DNA of 64,000 nt from positions 65,874 to 129,873 of the forward strand of contig JAGZUF010000006.1 of the NCBI GenBank assembly GCA_018380115.1. The letters are read 5' to 3'. Below the pieces are notes generated by a model. That model was not told the origin of the DNA. It did not search any database and saw only the letters and a list, made by a program, of their open reading frames with translations. The number at the start of each line of letters is the position of its first letter. Positions within the stretch are counted from its first letter, which is position 1. This DNA is from Oscillospiraceae bacterium (GTDB lineage Bacteria > Bacillota > Clostridia > Oscillospirales > Ruminococcaceae). The translations under genes and the position numbers were made by a program. Positions 32,263 through 41,782 of this stretch are shown piece by piece.

Positions 32263-34890
32263 TTATGCCTTTTTGGCTTCCTTTCCGTAGAAGGCTGCTT
32301 TATACAGCTCTTCTATCTCACTCACCAGCGGGTACACAGGGTTTGCAGTGGTGCACTGGTCTTCAAATGCCTTATAGCTCAGCTCTTCCACCTTGCTCAT
32401 GAACTCTGCCTCGCTGACGCCGCAGGCAGAGACAGACAGCGGACGCTCGGTGGCGCGCATGAGGTCTTCAATAGCCTTGATAAGGCTGTCCACCGCCTCC
32501 TGCGTGGGCGTTTTGGCATCACACAGGCCCACGCGGCGGGCGATTTTTGCATAGCGCTCATCGGCCACATACTCCTTGTATTTGGGGAAGGAGGCAAACT
32601 TCGTGGGCTTCGTGGCGTTGTACTTAATCACATACGGCAGCAGGATGGCGTTGGCGCGGCCATGCGGAATGTGATATTCGCCGCCCAGCTTGTGCGCCAT
32701 GGAATGGTTCAGGCCCAGGAAGGCGTTGGTGAAGGCCATGCCGGCGATGCAGGAGGCATTGTGCATCTTCTCGCGGGCAAGGCGGTCGCCGTTATACGAT
32801 TTTTCCAGATAGGTGAACACCATCTCGATGGCGTGCAGGGCCAGGCCGTCGGTGTAGTCGTTGGCCATGGTGGACACATACGCCTCAATGGCGTGCGTCA
32901 GCACGTCCAGGCCCGTGTCGGCCACGATGCTCTTTGGCATGCTCCAGGTGAACTGCGGGTCGATGATGGCAACGTCCGGCGTGAGGCTGTAGTCGGCCAG
33001 CGGGTATTTGATGTTGCCGTTCTTTTTATCGGTGATGACAGAGAAGCTTGTCACCTCGCTGCCTGTGCCGGAGGTGGTGGGAATGGCCACCAGCTTCGTC
33101 TTTGTGCCCAGCTTCGGGAACTTGAACGCGCGCTTGCGGATATCAAGGAAGCGCTGGCGCAGGCCGTCAAAGCTGGTGTCGGGGTGCTCGTAGAACAGCC
33201 ACATACCCTTGGCCGCGTCAATGGCGCTGCCGCCGCCGATGGCAATAATCACGTCAGGCTGGAAGGCGCGCATGGCCTCTACACCGCGCATGATGCACTC
33301 CACGCTGGGGTCGCTTTCCACATCGGAATAAATCTCTGCATGGCAGTACTGCTCGCGCTTGCGCAGGTAATACAGCACCTTGTCCACATTGCCCAGCTTC
33401 ACCATCACGGGGTCTGTGACGATAAACGCACGGGAGATGTCCTCCATCTTCTCCAGATACTGGATGGAATCCTCTTCGAAATAGATTTTGGGCGGCACTT
33501 TGAACCACTGCATATTGACTCTCCGTTTCGCGATGCGCTTTTTGTTGATGAGGTTGACGGTGGTGACGTTCTGACTCACGGAGTTCTTGCCGTAAGAGCC
33601 GCAGCCCAGCGTAAGGGACGGAGTGTTGGTGTTGTAGATGTCGCCGATGGCGCCCTGAGAGGACGGGCTGTTGACGATGATGCGGCCCACGCGCATGGCG
33701 ATGCCATATTCATCCGCAATCTTCATGTCGCCCGTGTGAATAACGGCAGAGTGGCCAAGGCCGCCCAGCTCCAGCATTTTATTGGCGTAGTCAAAGCCCT
33801 GCTGCGTGCTCTTCACCTTAAAATAGGCCAGCACGGGGCTGAGCTTTTCCTTTGCCAGAGGGTGGTTGTCGTCCGGCTTATCCAGCGGCGCAATGAGGAT
33901 CTTCGTCTTTTCAGGCACCTTCAGGCCGGCCTGCTCGGCGATCCAGTTCGCGCTTTTGCCCACCAGAGGTGCGAACACGCCCTTGTGCGGATCCGGGAAC
34001 ATATATTTCGCAAGCTGCGCGGTCTCCTCTTTGTTGAGGAAATAGCAGTTGTTGGCCTTCATATAGGCCTCGAAATCCTTTGCAATGGCCTCGTCCACAA
34101 TCACCGCCTGCTCAGAGGCACAGATCATGCCGTTGTCGAACGTTTTGGACATCATCAGGTCTGTGCAGGCGCGGTGCAGGTCTGCTGATTTTTCAATATA
34201 GCAGGGCACGTTGCCCGGGCCCACGCCCAGCGCAGGCTTGCCGCAGGAATATGCCGCCTGCACCATGCCCGGGCCGCCCGTGGCCAGAATGGTGGCGACG
34301 CCCGGGTGGTTCATCAGGGCGCCGGTGGCCTCGATGGAGGGCTTGTCGATCCACTGAATGCAGTTTTCCGGCGCGCCGGCCTTCACGGCCGCCTCGTACA
34401 CGATGCGGGCCGCTTCGGCAGAGCATTTCTGCGCAGAGGGATGGAAGCCAAATATGATGGGGTTGCGCGTTTTCACCGCAATCAGGCATTTGAACAGCGT
34501 GGTGGAGGTGGGGTTCGTGGTGGGCGTCACGCCGCAGATTACACCCACGGGTTCTGCAACCTCCACATATCCTTCCATTTCGTTTTCATCCAGGATGCCC
34601 ACTGTCTTTTCATTCTTGATGTCGTGCCAGATATATTCCGTGGCGAACATGTTTTTAATGACCTTGTCCTCATACACGCCGCGGCCTGTCTCCTCTACGG
34701 CCATGCGGGCCAGCTCCTGGTGCTTGTCCAAACCGGCCAGAGCCATCTCGTGCACGATGTGGTCCACCTGCTCCTGATCCAGCTCCAGAAATTTATGCAG
34801 GGCCACCTGCGCCTTTTCCACCAGCGCGTCGATCATCGTGTCCACTTCGGATTTCACAGTGGTGACGGGCGCCGTCTTCTTTTCTGCCAT
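32263..34890 (-). CDS. adhE: Bifunctional acetaldehyde-CoA/alcohol dehydrogenase
   Basis: 875 residues. N-terminal aldehyde dehydrogenase half (about 1-440) with catalytic Cys in [12 protein letters not shown] and the nucleotide region [13 protein letters not shown]; linker; C-terminal iron ADH half with [22 protein letters not shown], and iron ligands in [22 protein letters not shown]. It turns acetyl-CoA to ethanol with two NADH, the main NADH outlet of many fermenters, and forms spirosomes. ATG 34890 follows GAGGAAG. Two Rex-type operators lie upstream, one on the promoter. Confidence 0.96.
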   Translation of the reverse strand: MAEKKTAPVTTVKSEVDTMIDALVEKAQVALHKFLELDQEQVDHIVHEMALAGLDKHQELARMAVEETGRGVYEDKVIKNMFATEYIWHDIKNEKTVGILDENEMEGYVEVAEPVGVICGVTPTTNPTSTTLFKCLIAVKTRNPIIFGFHPSAQKCSAEAARIVYEAAVKAGAPENCIQWIDKPSIEATGALMNHPGVATILATGGPGMVQAAYSCGKPALGVGPGNVPCYIEKSADLHRACTDLMMSKTFDNGMICASEQAVIVDEAIAKDFEAYMKANNCYFLNKEETAQLAKYMFPDPHKGVFAPLVGKSANWIAEQAGLKVPEKTKILIAPLDKPDDNHPLAKEKLSPVLAYFKVKSTQQGFDYANKMLELGGLGHSAVIHTGDMKIADEYGIAMRVGRIIVNSPSSQGAIGDIYNTNTPSLTLGCGSYGKNSVSQNVTTVNLINKKRIAKRRVNMQWFKVPPKIYFEEDSIQYLEKMEDISRAFIVTDPVMVKLGNVDKVLYYLRKREQYCHAEIYSDVESDPSVECIMRGVEAMRAFQPDVIIAIGGGSAIDAAKGMWLFYEHPDTSFDGLRQRFLDIRKRAFKFPKLGTKTKLVAIPTTSGTGSEVTSFSVITDKKNGNIKYPLADYSLTPDVAIIDPQFTWSMPKSIVADTGLDVLTHAIEAYVSTMANDYTDGLALHAIEMVFTYLEKSYNGDRLAREKMHNASCIAGMAFTNAFLGLNHSMAHKLGGEYHIPHGRANAILLPYVIKYNATKPTKFASFPKYKEYVADERYAKIARRVGLCDAKTPTQEAVDSLIKAIEDLMRATERPLSVSACGVSEAEFMSKVEELSYKAFEDQCTTANPVYPLVSEIEELYKAAFYGKEAKKA

Positions 34891-34970
34891 ATCGTCTTCC
34901 TCCAGAATCAAAATATTGTGATTGACAACTTGCGTTTCCTGTGTTACATCGCGATACTTCGCTGGTTTCT

Positions 34971-34999
34971 ATTGTACCGCATTGTTAAAAGTTTATCAA
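34971..34999 (-). promoter_or_regulatory. adhE promoter overlapped by Rex box 1
   Basis: Minus strand TTGATA (34999-34994), 17-base spacer, TACAAT (34976-34971). The dyad at 34982-34999 reads TTGTTAA-AAGT-TTATCAA, one mismatch from the Rex consensus TTGTTAAnnnnTTAACAA, and covers the whole -35 box and most of the spacer. High NADH would release Rex and open adhE. Confidence 0.75.
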
Positions 35000-35049
35000 T
35001 AAGCCGTTATGCTGAATATTTTTCAATTCCTTGCACTGTTTTTGTCAAA

Positions 35050-35067
35050 TTGATAAAAGTTTAACAA
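35050..35067. promoter_or_regulatory. Rex box 2
   Basis: TTGATAA-AAGT-TTAACAA, again one mismatch from the Rex consensus and sharing the AAGT centre of box 1. It lies 68 bases upstream of box 1 as seen from adhE, and about 75 bases before the -10 of prmA. Confidence 0.7.
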
Positions 35068-35202
35068 ACCTGTTTTCCCCCGGCATATCTCCGCTGCAGA
35101 AAGTTCGCCTTTCTCCCTTTCCCACAACGCGCAAACCGTGTATAATAAAGCAGAATGGTGACGGCCCGCAGGGCCGGTAAATAAAAAGGAGCTTTTCAGG
35201 CT

Positions 35203-36123
35203 ATGGAATGGACAGACATTAAAACAACCGTACCCGCCGCCTATGCAGAAACGGCAGAGGCCATCGCCACCGGCATTTCCGGCGGCGGTATTTATATTGA
35301 AGATTATCGTGATTTAGAGCAGCAGGTGCAGGCCATCGCGCATGTGGATTTGATTGAGCAGGCGCTTTTGGAAAAAAGCCGCAACGAGGTGACGGTGCAT
35401 CTTTATATTGCACCGGACGAAAACTTTGCCGAAATAGCAGAGCTGATGCAGGACAGGCTGACGCGTGCCGAAGTGCCCTACACTTTGAGCTGTGAGGGCG
35501 TGAAGCAGGAGGATTGGGAGAACGGCTGGAAGCAGTATTACCACGCCATGGAAATAGGCAGGCGCCTTGCCATCGTGCCTAGCTGGGAACAGTACGAAAC
35601 CTCCCGCGCCGTCATCACGTTGGACCCCGGCATGGCCTTCGGCACCGGCACCCACGAGACCACCGCCCTGTGCCTAGAAACGCTGGACGAGTGTGTGCGG
35701 GGCGGCGAACGCGTGCTGGATATCGGCACAGGCAGCGGCATTCTGGCCATCGCGGCGCTGAAACTGGGCGCAGCCGAGGCCGAGGGTGTAGATATCGACC
35801 CCATGTGCGTGCGCACCGCAGGCGAAAATGCGCAGCGCAACGGGGTGCAGCAGAATTTCAAAGTTCTCGTTGGCGATTTGTCCGATAAGGCCAGCGGGCA
35901 GTACGACGTCATCTGCGCCAACATCGTGGCCAGCGCCATCAAAGCGCTGGTGCCCTGCGTGCCCCCCCTTCTGAAGCAGGGCGGCATCTTTATGGCAAGC
36001 GGCATCATAGACACCCGCCGGGACGAAGTGATAGACGCTGTACAGGCTGCCGGGCTTACCATACGGCAGGTAAAAGAAAAAAACGGCTGGGTGTGCCTTG
36101 TGTGCACCGGCCCCGCCGCCTGA
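35203..36123 (+). CDS. prmA: Ribosomal protein L11 methyltransferase
   Basis: 306 residues. SAM-dependent trimethylation of L11. Class I methyltransferase motifs: DPGMAFGTGTHETTALCLE, VLDIGTGSGILAIAALKLGA, GVDIDPMCVRTAGENA, CANIVASAIKAL. The N-terminal substrate-recognition domain occupies about 1-110. ATG 35203 follows AAAAGGAG. A TATAAT at 35141-35146 is the likely -10. It forms a two-gene unit with rsmE (27-base gap), a common pairing. Confidence 0.95.
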   Translation: MEWTDIKTTVPAAYAETAEAIATGISGGGIYIEDYRDLEQQVQAIAHVDLIEQALLEKSRNEVTVHLYIAPDENFAEIAELMQDRLTRAEVPYTLSCEGVKQEDWENGWKQYYHAMEIGRRLAIVPSWEQYETSRAVITLDPGMAFGTGTHETTALCLETLDECVRGGERVLDIGTGSGILAIAALKLGAAEAEGVDIDPMCVRTAGENAQRNGVQQNFKVLVGDLSDKASGQYDVICANIVASAIKALVPCVPPLLKQGGIFMASGIIDTRRDEVIDAVQAAGLTIRQVKEKNGWVCLVCTGPAA

Positions 36124-36150
36124 GGCACGCGGCGGAAAAGGAGGGGCAGC

Positions 36151-36870
36151 ATGCCGCACCGTTATTTTTCAAAAGAGTTTGCCCATGGCATGGCATGGCT
36201 GAGCGAAGCAGATTCCCGCCATTTATGCGTCGTAATGCGTGCGCAGGCGGGCCAGGCCGTCACAGTATGTGACGGCCATGGCACTGATTATGCCTGCCGC
36301 CTTGCCGTGGTTTCACCCGCACGCGCCGGGCTGGATATCCTTTCCAGTGAAAAAAGCGTATCGGAGCCGTCGGTGCGTGTCATCCTATATGTGGGCTACC
36401 CGAAACAGGATAAGCTGGAGCATGTCATTCAAAAGGCCACAGAGCTTGGCGCAGCACGCATCGTGCCGTTCTTCAGCCGCTTTTGCGTGGCCGCGCCAAA
36501 AAACGAAGAGAAAAAGCACGAACGGTATGCCCGCATCGCCTTCGAGGCCGCGAAACAGGCGGGCCGGGGCGCCGTTCCAGAGGTGGGGCTTCCACTCACA
36601 TACAAACAGATGCTGGCCGAGGCAGCCAGGGCAGATACCGCCCTGTTCTGCTATGAAAAAGGCGGCGCGCCCTTACATAGCCGGTTGGCTGGTGGAAACA
36701 CCATCGCCATCGTCACCGGCAGCGAGGGCGGCTTTTCCCCCGAGGAGGCGCAGGCCGCCGAAGCCGCGGGCCTTTTGCCTGTGGGCCTTGGGCCGCGCAT
36801 TCTCCGCTGCGAGACAGCGCCCCTTGCTGCGCTGGCTGTCACGATGGCACTAACCGGCAATTTACAATAG
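36151..36870 (+). CDS. rsmE: 16S rRNA m3U1498 methyltransferase
   Basis: 239 residues, SPOUT methyltransferase. N-terminal PUA-like region (MPHRYFSKEF, SEADSRHLCVVMRAQ), VGYPKQDKLEHVIQKATELG, and the knot segment IAIVTGSEGGFSPEEA with GLGPRILRCETAPLAAL. It methylates U1498 in the decoding site of 16S rRNA. ATG follows AAGGAGGGG. Second gene after prmA. Confidence 0.95.
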   Translation: MPHRYFSKEFAHGMAWLSEADSRHLCVVMRAQAGQAVTVCDGHGTDYACRLAVVSPARAGLDILSSEKSVSEPSVRVILYVGYPKQDKLEHVIQKATELGAARIVPFFSRFCVAAPKNEEKKHERYARIAFEAAKQAGRGAVPEVGLPLTYKQMLAEAARADTALFCYEKGGAPLHSRLAGGNTIAIVTGSEGGFSPEEAQAAEAAGLLPVGLGPRILRCETAPLAALAVTMALTGNLQ

Positions 36871-36884
36871 CCCCGCGGCCGCTT

Positions 36885-36908
36885 TTCGCCCCCGCCGGGG
36901 CGAAAAGG
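36885..36908 (+). promoter_or_regulatory. Hairpin over the ribosome binding site of the VanY-like gene
   Basis: CTTTTCGCCCC-CGCC-GGGGCGAAAAG runs into the AAAAGGAG that precedes the ATG at 36916. It could terminate rsmE messages weakly or mask the ribosome site; the sequence does not say which. Confidence 0.4.
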
Positions 36909-36915
36909 AGTTTGT

Positions 36916-37785
36916 ATGTTGCTGAAAAAAACAGTGTCCCTCGTAAGCTGCCTGGCACTTGCCGCAGCCCTGCTTGCAGGCTGCAGCTCCGGCAGTTCGT
37001 CCTCAAAGCCCTCTTCCTCCTCCGGTGCGCAGAGCGGCTCTTCCAGCATGTCCGGCAGCATGTCGGGCAGCGCCTCCGGCGGCATCGAAAGCGGCATGTC
37101 GAAGGTGGAGAGCGATGTCTCCAGCGCCATCAGCGACGGCAAGGAAAAGCTGGAAGGTTCTTCCTCTATGGCCGGTTCGTCCAGCGCCGCGGCAGCAGCC
37201 GCGGCTGCGGACGAATGGGCCACCCGTCTGGTCAACGCTGCCAACCCCCTGCCGGAAGATTTTTCTGTAAAGACCGTGGACATCGAGGGGTATGAAAACC
37301 GTCCGTTCGACGCGCGTGCAGCCACTGCGCTGGAAGAAATGCTGGCAGATGCCGAGGCAGCCGGGAACAAGCTATACTTAGTATCCGGCTACCGCAGCGT
37401 AGCGCGCCAGAAGGCCCTGTTCGAGCGCAAGGTTGCCTCGTTTACAGAAGAGGGCCTGCCCCGTGAACAGGCCGAGAAAAATGCCGCGCAGTGGGTGGCA
37501 CGCCCCGGCACCAGCGAGCACAATTTGGGCCTTGCCGCCGATATTGTCAGCGCCGACTGGTATTCGAACCACTCCGACCTGACGGCCGATTTTGAGCAGA
37601 CTCCGCAGTTCGCCTGGCTGAAGGCGCACTGCGCCGAGTATGGGTTTATTCTTCGCTACCCGCAGGGCAAAGAATCTGTAACTGGGGTGACGTATGAACC
37701 CTGGCATTATCGTTATGTAGGCAGAGAGGCTGCGCGCATCATTATGCAGCGCGGCATCACACTGGAAGAATATAAGGAACTGTAA
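36916..37785 (+). CDS. M15 family D,D-carboxypeptidase lipoprotein (VanY-like)
   Basis: 289 residues. Lipoprotein signal with LLAGCSS near residue 20, a Ser/Gly-rich low-complexity linker to about 85, and a VanY domain with zinc ligands in SEHNLGLAADI (SxHxxGxAxD) and EPWHYRYVG; SGYRSVARQKALF is the usual lead motif. It trims the terminal D-Ala from peptidoglycan stem peptides at the outer face of the membrane. There is no vanS/R/H/A, so housekeeping rather than vancomycin resistance. ATG abuts the next gene with zero spacing. Confidence 0.92.
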   Translation: MLLKKTVSLVSCLALAAALLAGCSSGSSSSKPSSSSGAQSGSSSMSGSMSGSASGGIESGMSKVESDVSSAISDGKEKLEGSSSMAGSSSAAAAAAAADEWATRLVNAANPLPEDFSVKTVDIEGYENRPFDARAATALEEMLADAEAAGNKLYLVSGYRSVARQKALFERKVASFTEEGLPREQAEKNAAQWVARPGTSEHNLGLAADIVSADWYSNHSDLTADFEQTPQFAWLKAHCAEYGFILRYPQGKESVTGVTYEPWHYRYVGREAARIIMQRGITLEEYKEL

Positions 37786-38475
37786 ATGAAACAATGGTGG
37801 AAAAAGCACGCCGGGCAGGCTGCCGGCGTACTGGTGCTTTTGATTCTGGCCGGGTTCGGCCTTACTTACTGGCGCGAGATATGGGCTGTGCTCACCCAGC
37901 CGCAGGCCCGTGACGCCTTTATTGAATTTGTGCGCGGCAAGGGCGCGCTGGGCGTATTTATCTTTTTGGGCATTCAGCTTTTGCAGGTGGTGGTTGCCTT
38001 TTTGCCCGGCGAGGCGGTCGAGCTTGCCGCCGGCCTTCTCTACGGCACATGGGGCGGGCTTTGTCTGTGCCTCCTGGGTATTTTTGCTGCAAGCTGCATG
38101 GTATATTTCTTTGTGCGGCTGTTCGGTGCGAAAAATATAGACGAAAAAAAGCTGACAAAATACCATTTTCTGCGGGATGAAGCGCGCATTCGCTTTTCGG
38201 TATTTCTGGTATTTTTCATACCGGGCACCCCAAAAGACCTTCTCACCTACCTAGGACCCTTCCTGCCCATTCCTGCCTGGCAGTTCCTCGCCATTTCTAC
38301 ACTGGCCCGCATCCCCTCGGTGCTTACCAGCACATTTGCCGCAAGCCAGTTTGCCGAGGGCTCGTGGCAGATATCTGCCGCCGTATTCGCCGTTACAGGC
38401 CTTGCAGCGCTTTTGTGCCTGCTGTTTGAAGAGCACATTCTCACATGGTTCAGGCGCAGGCGCACAGAAAAATAA
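37786..38475 (+). CDS. TVP38/TMEM64 family membrane protein (VTT domain)
   Basis: 229 residues with about five to six hydrophobic segments. VTT-domain signature region QVVVAFLPGEAVELAAGLLYGTWGGLCLCLLG and the conserved FIPGTPKDLLTYLGPFLP loop near 145. DedA/VTT proteins move lipids such as undecaprenyl phosphate or PE across the membrane; a role with the wall carboxypeptidase encoded just before it is plausible. ATG starts right after the preceding stop with AAGGAA upstream. Confidence 0.9.
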   Translation: MKQWWKKHAGQAAGVLVLLILAGFGLTYWREIWAVLTQPQARDAFIEFVRGKGALGVFIFLGIQLLQVVVAFLPGEAVELAAGLLYGTWGGLCLCLLGIFAASCMVYFFVRLFGAKNIDEKKLTKYHFLRDEARIRFSVFLVFFIPGTPKDLLTYLGPFLPIPAWQFLAISTLARIPSVLTSTFAASQFAEGSWQISAAVFAVTGLAALLCLLFEEHILTWFRRRRTEK

Positions 38476-38548
38476 TGGAAAATCACATTGCGATATGCTA
38501 TACTGATGCGGGGTATCTTTCCCACTTTCTAATGAAGGAGGAGCTTTC

Positions 38549-39424
38549 ATGGCACCTTACCGTATTTTGACTGATTCCACAACGGACCTCTCTCCCGCTT
38601 TGGTGGAAAAGATGAATGTTACCGTGCTGCCTTTGATGTTTACAATGGATGGCAAGACTTACCGCAATACTCCGGACGAAGCCGATATGCCGTCCAAAGT
38701 GTTTTATGACAAAGTGCGGGCCGGCAGCATGCCCACCACGAGCCAAATCAACCCCATGGACTTCAAAGAGGCCGTAGGCCCCATTCTGGCAGGCGGGGAG
38801 GACGTGCTGTATCTGGCGTTTTCATCTGGCCTTTCGGGCACCTATAATAATTCCCGCATCGCCTTTGCAGAACTGGCGGAAGAATATCCCCAGCGCAAAG
38901 TGATGTGCGTGGATACGCTGGGCGCCTCAATGGGCGAGGGGCTGCTTGTCTATCTGGCCTGCCAGCAGCGCGACAAGGGCAAAAGCATTGAAGAAGTGGC
39001 ACAGTGGGTGGAGGAAAACCGCCTGCGCCTTGCCCATTGGTTCACAGTAGATGACCTGAACCATCTGAAGCGCGGTGGGCGTGTATCCGGCGCAGCGGCA
39101 TTTTTCGGCACCATGCTCTCCATTAAGCCGGTGCTGCATGTGGACGATGAGGGCCATCTCATCCCCATGGAAAAGGTGCGCGGCCGCCGCCAGAGTCTGG
39201 ATGCCCTGGTGGAGCACATGGCTAAAACGGGCATCGACAACGCCCATCAGACGGTGTTCATCAGCCACGGCGACTGCAAGGACGACGTGGAATATGTGGC
39301 GCAGCAGATTCGCAAGCGGTTCGGCACCACAGATATTTATATAAACCCCATCGGCCCCGTGATAGGCGCGCACTCCGGCCCCGGCACGGTGGCGCTGTTC
39401 TTCCTAGCAGAGGGCCGCGGCTGA
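38549..39424 (+). CDS. DegV family fatty acid-binding protein (FakB-like)
   Basis: 291 residues. ILTDSTTDLSPAL at the start, TSQINPMDFKEA, AFSSGLSGTYNNSRIA, VDTLGASMGEGLLVYLA, DDLNHLKRGGRVSGAAAFFGTMLSIKPVL, and GPVIGAHSGPGTVALFF at the end are all DegV hallmarks. It binds an acyl chain and in FakAB systems presents it to the kinase FakA. ATG 38549 follows AAGGAGGAG; extended -10 TGCTATACT at 38496-38504. Confidence 0.94.
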   Translation: MAPYRILTDSTTDLSPALVEKMNVTVLPLMFTMDGKTYRNTPDEADMPSKVFYDKVRAGSMPTTSQINPMDFKEAVGPILAGGEDVLYLAFSSGLSGTYNNSRIAFAELAEEYPQRKVMCVDTLGASMGEGLLVYLACQQRDKGKSIEEVAQWVEENRLRLAHWFTVDDLNHLKRGGRVSGAAAFFGTMLSIKPVLHVDDEGHLIPMEKVRGRRQSLDALVEHMAKTGIDNAHQTVFISHGDCKDDVEYVAQQIRKRFGTTDIYINPIGPVIGAHSGPGTVALFFLAEGRG

Positions 39425-39470
39425 GCAGGCCGCCGAAAGCAGCCCCCCTTTTTTATAAAACCTTTTGAAA

Positions 39471-39504
39471 AGCCCCTCCCGGCGCAAACCAGGAGGGGCT
39501 TTTT
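39471..39504 (+). terminator. Terminator after degV
   Basis: 9-bp stem AGCCCCTCC/GGAGGGGCT (39471-39479 with 39492-39500) followed by TTTTT. Confidence 0.8.
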
Positions 39505-39756
39505 ATTACCTTCGGAAACCAGCGTCAGGGCCGGCAGCGGTGCCTCTATAAAAGGCTTCCGCTCCCGGCAGCGAGCACGGGCTGGCCAACTGCCTGAAAG
39601 CAGGAAAGCTTGCGCCGGGGCTGTAAACCTTCCCTTCCCAAGCTGAAATGGAAAGAAATTTCAGTGCATTTTGAGATGTTGCACAGCAATATACCCTTTT
39701 CCTTTGTGCGTACCACGCTTTTTACATGTGGATTTTGTTCCATTTTACACCCACCG
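39505..39756. other. Intergenic region without recognised gene
   Basis: About 250 bases between convergent genes. Several short hairpins can be drawn (CCTG-AAAG-CAGG near 39592, CTGAAAT/ATTTCAG near 39641-39664), but no known RNA family, tRNA or riboswitch core is visible on either strand. Confidence 0.4.
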
Positions 39757-41364
39757 TCATTGAAGGCTCAGACCCATCAGATATTCCTTGGCGGGCAGGA
39801 TATCGCCCGCGGCCATGGAAAAACAGCGCACGCCAAGGCGGGCATAACTCTCCGCCATACTGGGCTGCGCTGCACTGTCGCAGCACAGCACCGTCTGGAT
39901 GTTGGCCTTCTTCGCGGCCTCCAGCACCATGCCCACCAATTGCTGCACAGCCTGAGAGGTGACGGAAAAATACGGCTGCACATCGGCCTGTGTCCTGTCT
40001 GCCGCATGGGTATACTGCGCCAGATTTGCGAGGTCCACACAGAAAAATGCCGCCTTCTGAGCCAGTTCGCGCGCACACAGCGCCGCGGCAGGCGTTTCTA
40101 TCACCACGCCTACCGGTACATTTTCGTTAAACATGCGTCTGGCCTCGCGCAGGCTGCGTTTTGTCTCGTACATGATATCCAGCGCTCGCTCCATTTCCTC
40201 CCGCGAGGACACCATGGGCAGCGCCACGCGCAGGCTGCCGGCCACACCCGCGCGCAGTAGCGCCGCAAACTGACTGCGCAGCAGCTGGGGGTGCGCCAGG
40301 CTGTAGCGCACGCCGCGCAGGCCAAGGGCAGGATTTTTTTCCGGCTGTGCCTCAAAGCCCGGCGGCTGCTTGTCGGTGCTGAGGTCGTACGTGGCAATGG
40401 TGACCGGCTTTCCCTTTGCGTTTACAAGGCACTGGGAGTAAAAGCGCACCTGTGCATCCTCGCCAGCTTCGCTTTGCGCCAGAAGCTGATATTCGCTTTG
40501 CAGGAGGCCTATGCCCTCTGCCCCCTCTTCTACGGCCTGCACCACGCCGCTTGGCGTGGCGCAGCTGGCCATCAGGGTGATGCGTGTGCCATCGCGTGTG
40601 ACGCACATGGCCTCGCGCAGCTTTTCCTTCGTGATGCTGCGGCGGCGCGAGAGCCTGATGCTGTGGGAAAAGCGCGCCTTAGTGCCTTCATCCGGGTCCA
40701 GATACGCTTCGCCGCCGTTTCCGTCCAACGCGGCCAGGCGGCCGTCGCACGTCTCCAGAAAATCCTCGCCCGCCATCACCACCGCAGGGATGCCCATGGT
40801 GCGGGCAAGCTGGGCCGCATGCGCATTCACAGAGCCCTGCGCTGTGATAAAGCCCAGAATAAGGCTGCGGTCCAGCAGGAAAATATCGGTGGGATATATC
40901 TCATGCGCTGCAATGATGGCCGGGCCCGAAAGCTGCAAAATTTGCCGCGGGCTGTCATCCAGCGCCTCCACCACACGATAACATGCGTCCAGCACATCAC
41001 AGGCGCGCTCGCGCATGTAATCGTTATCCAGCGCGCGGATGCGCCCGGCAAAAATGCCTGCCGCGCGCTCTACCGCCGCAGCCGCCCCGGCACCCGCCTT
41101 GATATATCGTTCTATCTCTTCGCGCAGGCCCTCATCATCCAGCATCATGCGCTGGGCCGCCAAAATATCTTTCTGCGTACTGTCTGCCCTTTTTTCCATT
41201 TCCTTCAGCTGGGTGCGCGCCGCCTCGGCAGCTGCACAGAAGCTTTCATATTCCTGTGCCGGGCTCATCACCACACGCCCAAGGCCCGTCTGGATATGGC
41301 GAAGCCGGCGCACCGTACCCACCGCAAGGCCGGCGGAAGCCGCTATCCCTCTCACAAGTTCCAT
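39757..41364 (-). CDS. Divergent enzyme I-like PEP-utilising protein
   Basis: 535 residues, a second PtsI homologue. N-terminal ELVRGIAASAGLAVGTVRR, HPr-binding helical region, swivelling His domain ITAQGSVNAHAAQLARTMGIPAVV, and PEP barrel pieces GIGLLQSEYQLL, GLRGVRYSL, VALPMVSSREEM. The phospho-His is kept, but the TSH context became NAH, and the catalytic Cys segment CGExxGD reads CCDSAAQP. ATG 41364 lies close after AGGGGGCC; the frame extends to 41583 without a start signal. No HPr or EII is adjacent. It may be a regulatory or altered-specificity EI. Confidence 0.85.
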   Translation of the reverse strand: MELVRGIAASAGLAVGTVRRLRHIQTGLGRVVMSPAQEYESFCAAAEAARTQLKEMEKRADSTQKDILAAQRMMLDDEGLREEIERYIKAGAGAAAAVERAAGIFAGRIRALDNDYMRERACDVLDACYRVVEALDDSPRQILQLSGPAIIAAHEIYPTDIFLLDRSLILGFITAQGSVNAHAAQLARTMGIPAVVMAGEDFLETCDGRLAALDGNGGEAYLDPDEGTKARFSHSIRLSRRRSITKEKLREAMCVTRDGTRITLMASCATPSGVVQAVEEGAEGIGLLQSEYQLLAQSEAGEDAQVRFYSQCLVNAKGKPVTIATYDLSTDKQPPGFEAQPEKNPALGLRGVRYSLAHPQLLRSQFAALLRAGVAGSLRVALPMVSSREEMERALDIMYETKRSLREARRMFNENVPVGVVIETPAAALCARELAQKAAFFCVDLANLAQYTHAADRTQADVQPYFSVTSQAVQQLVGMVLEAAKKANIQTVLCCDSAAQPSMAESYARLGVRCFSMAAGDILPAKEYLMGLSLQ

Positions 41365-41570
41365 GCCCCAGGCCCCCTTTTCCGCTGTGTGATATATATG
41401 CCCGCGGCTGGCGGATGTATGCCCGCGCAGCATTTTCACATTTTGCACCAGCCCGCCTTCTTTGAGGCTATTATAGCACATCTTTTCCCCCACGGAACCC
41501 CTTTTCTGCGCCAGCACGCCCCCATGCGCCGCATTCCCCCGCGCCGGAGGCCGGGGCTCAGCTTTTTCCG

Positions 41571-41599
41571 TTGACGCCGGCACGCCTTTTTGCTATAAT
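41571..41599 (+). promoter_or_regulatory. Promoter of tRNA-Ser
   Basis: TTGACG (41571-41576), 17-base spacer ending TGC, TATAAT (41594-41599); 33 bases before the mature tRNA. Confidence 0.8.
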
Positions 41600-41631
41600 A
41601 AATGAGCACCGCGTGTAGCAGTGCCTTATAT

Positions 41632-41720
41632 GCAGCGGTATCGAAGCGGTCATAACGGGGCTGACTCGAAATCAGTTTGTGGGAAACCACACGAGGGTTC
41701 GAATCCCTCCCGCTGCGCCA
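41632..41720 (+). tRNA. tRNA-Ser (anticodon CGA)
   Basis: 89 bases including encoded CCA. Acceptor stem GCAGCGG/CCGCTGC, anticodon stem GCTGA/TCAGT with loop CTCGAAA (anticodon CGA, reads UCG), class II variable arm TGTGG-GAAA-CCACA, T-arm GAGGG-TTCGAATC-CCTC. Promoter at 41571 and terminator at 41751 make it a single-gene unit. Confidence 0.93.
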
Positions 41721-41750
41721 TATAAACAAAGGTCGAAATTTGGCTCTCAA

Positions 41751-41782
41751 AAAAGAGGCCGCCAAATGCCGGCCTCTTTTTT
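41751..41782. terminator. Terminator after tRNA-Ser
   Basis: GAGGCCG/CGGCCTC stem extended by A/T pairs (41751-41761 with 41770-41780), T tract to 41782; symmetric enough to work in both directions. Confidence 0.8.

Noticed and set aside
32056..34188. Plus-strand open frame of 710 codons
   Set aside because: Mirror frame of adhE with no start signal or recognisable domain.
36916..37785. Vancomycin resistance gene
   Set aside because: VanY-like domain only; no vanR/S/H/A/X genes and a Ser-rich lipoprotein form, so a housekeeping carboxypeptidase is more likely.
39595..39720. tRNA-like CTGTAAA loop near 39620
   Set aside because: No acceptor or T arm with TTCGAAT can be folded; the match is limited to an anticodon-loop-like heptamer.
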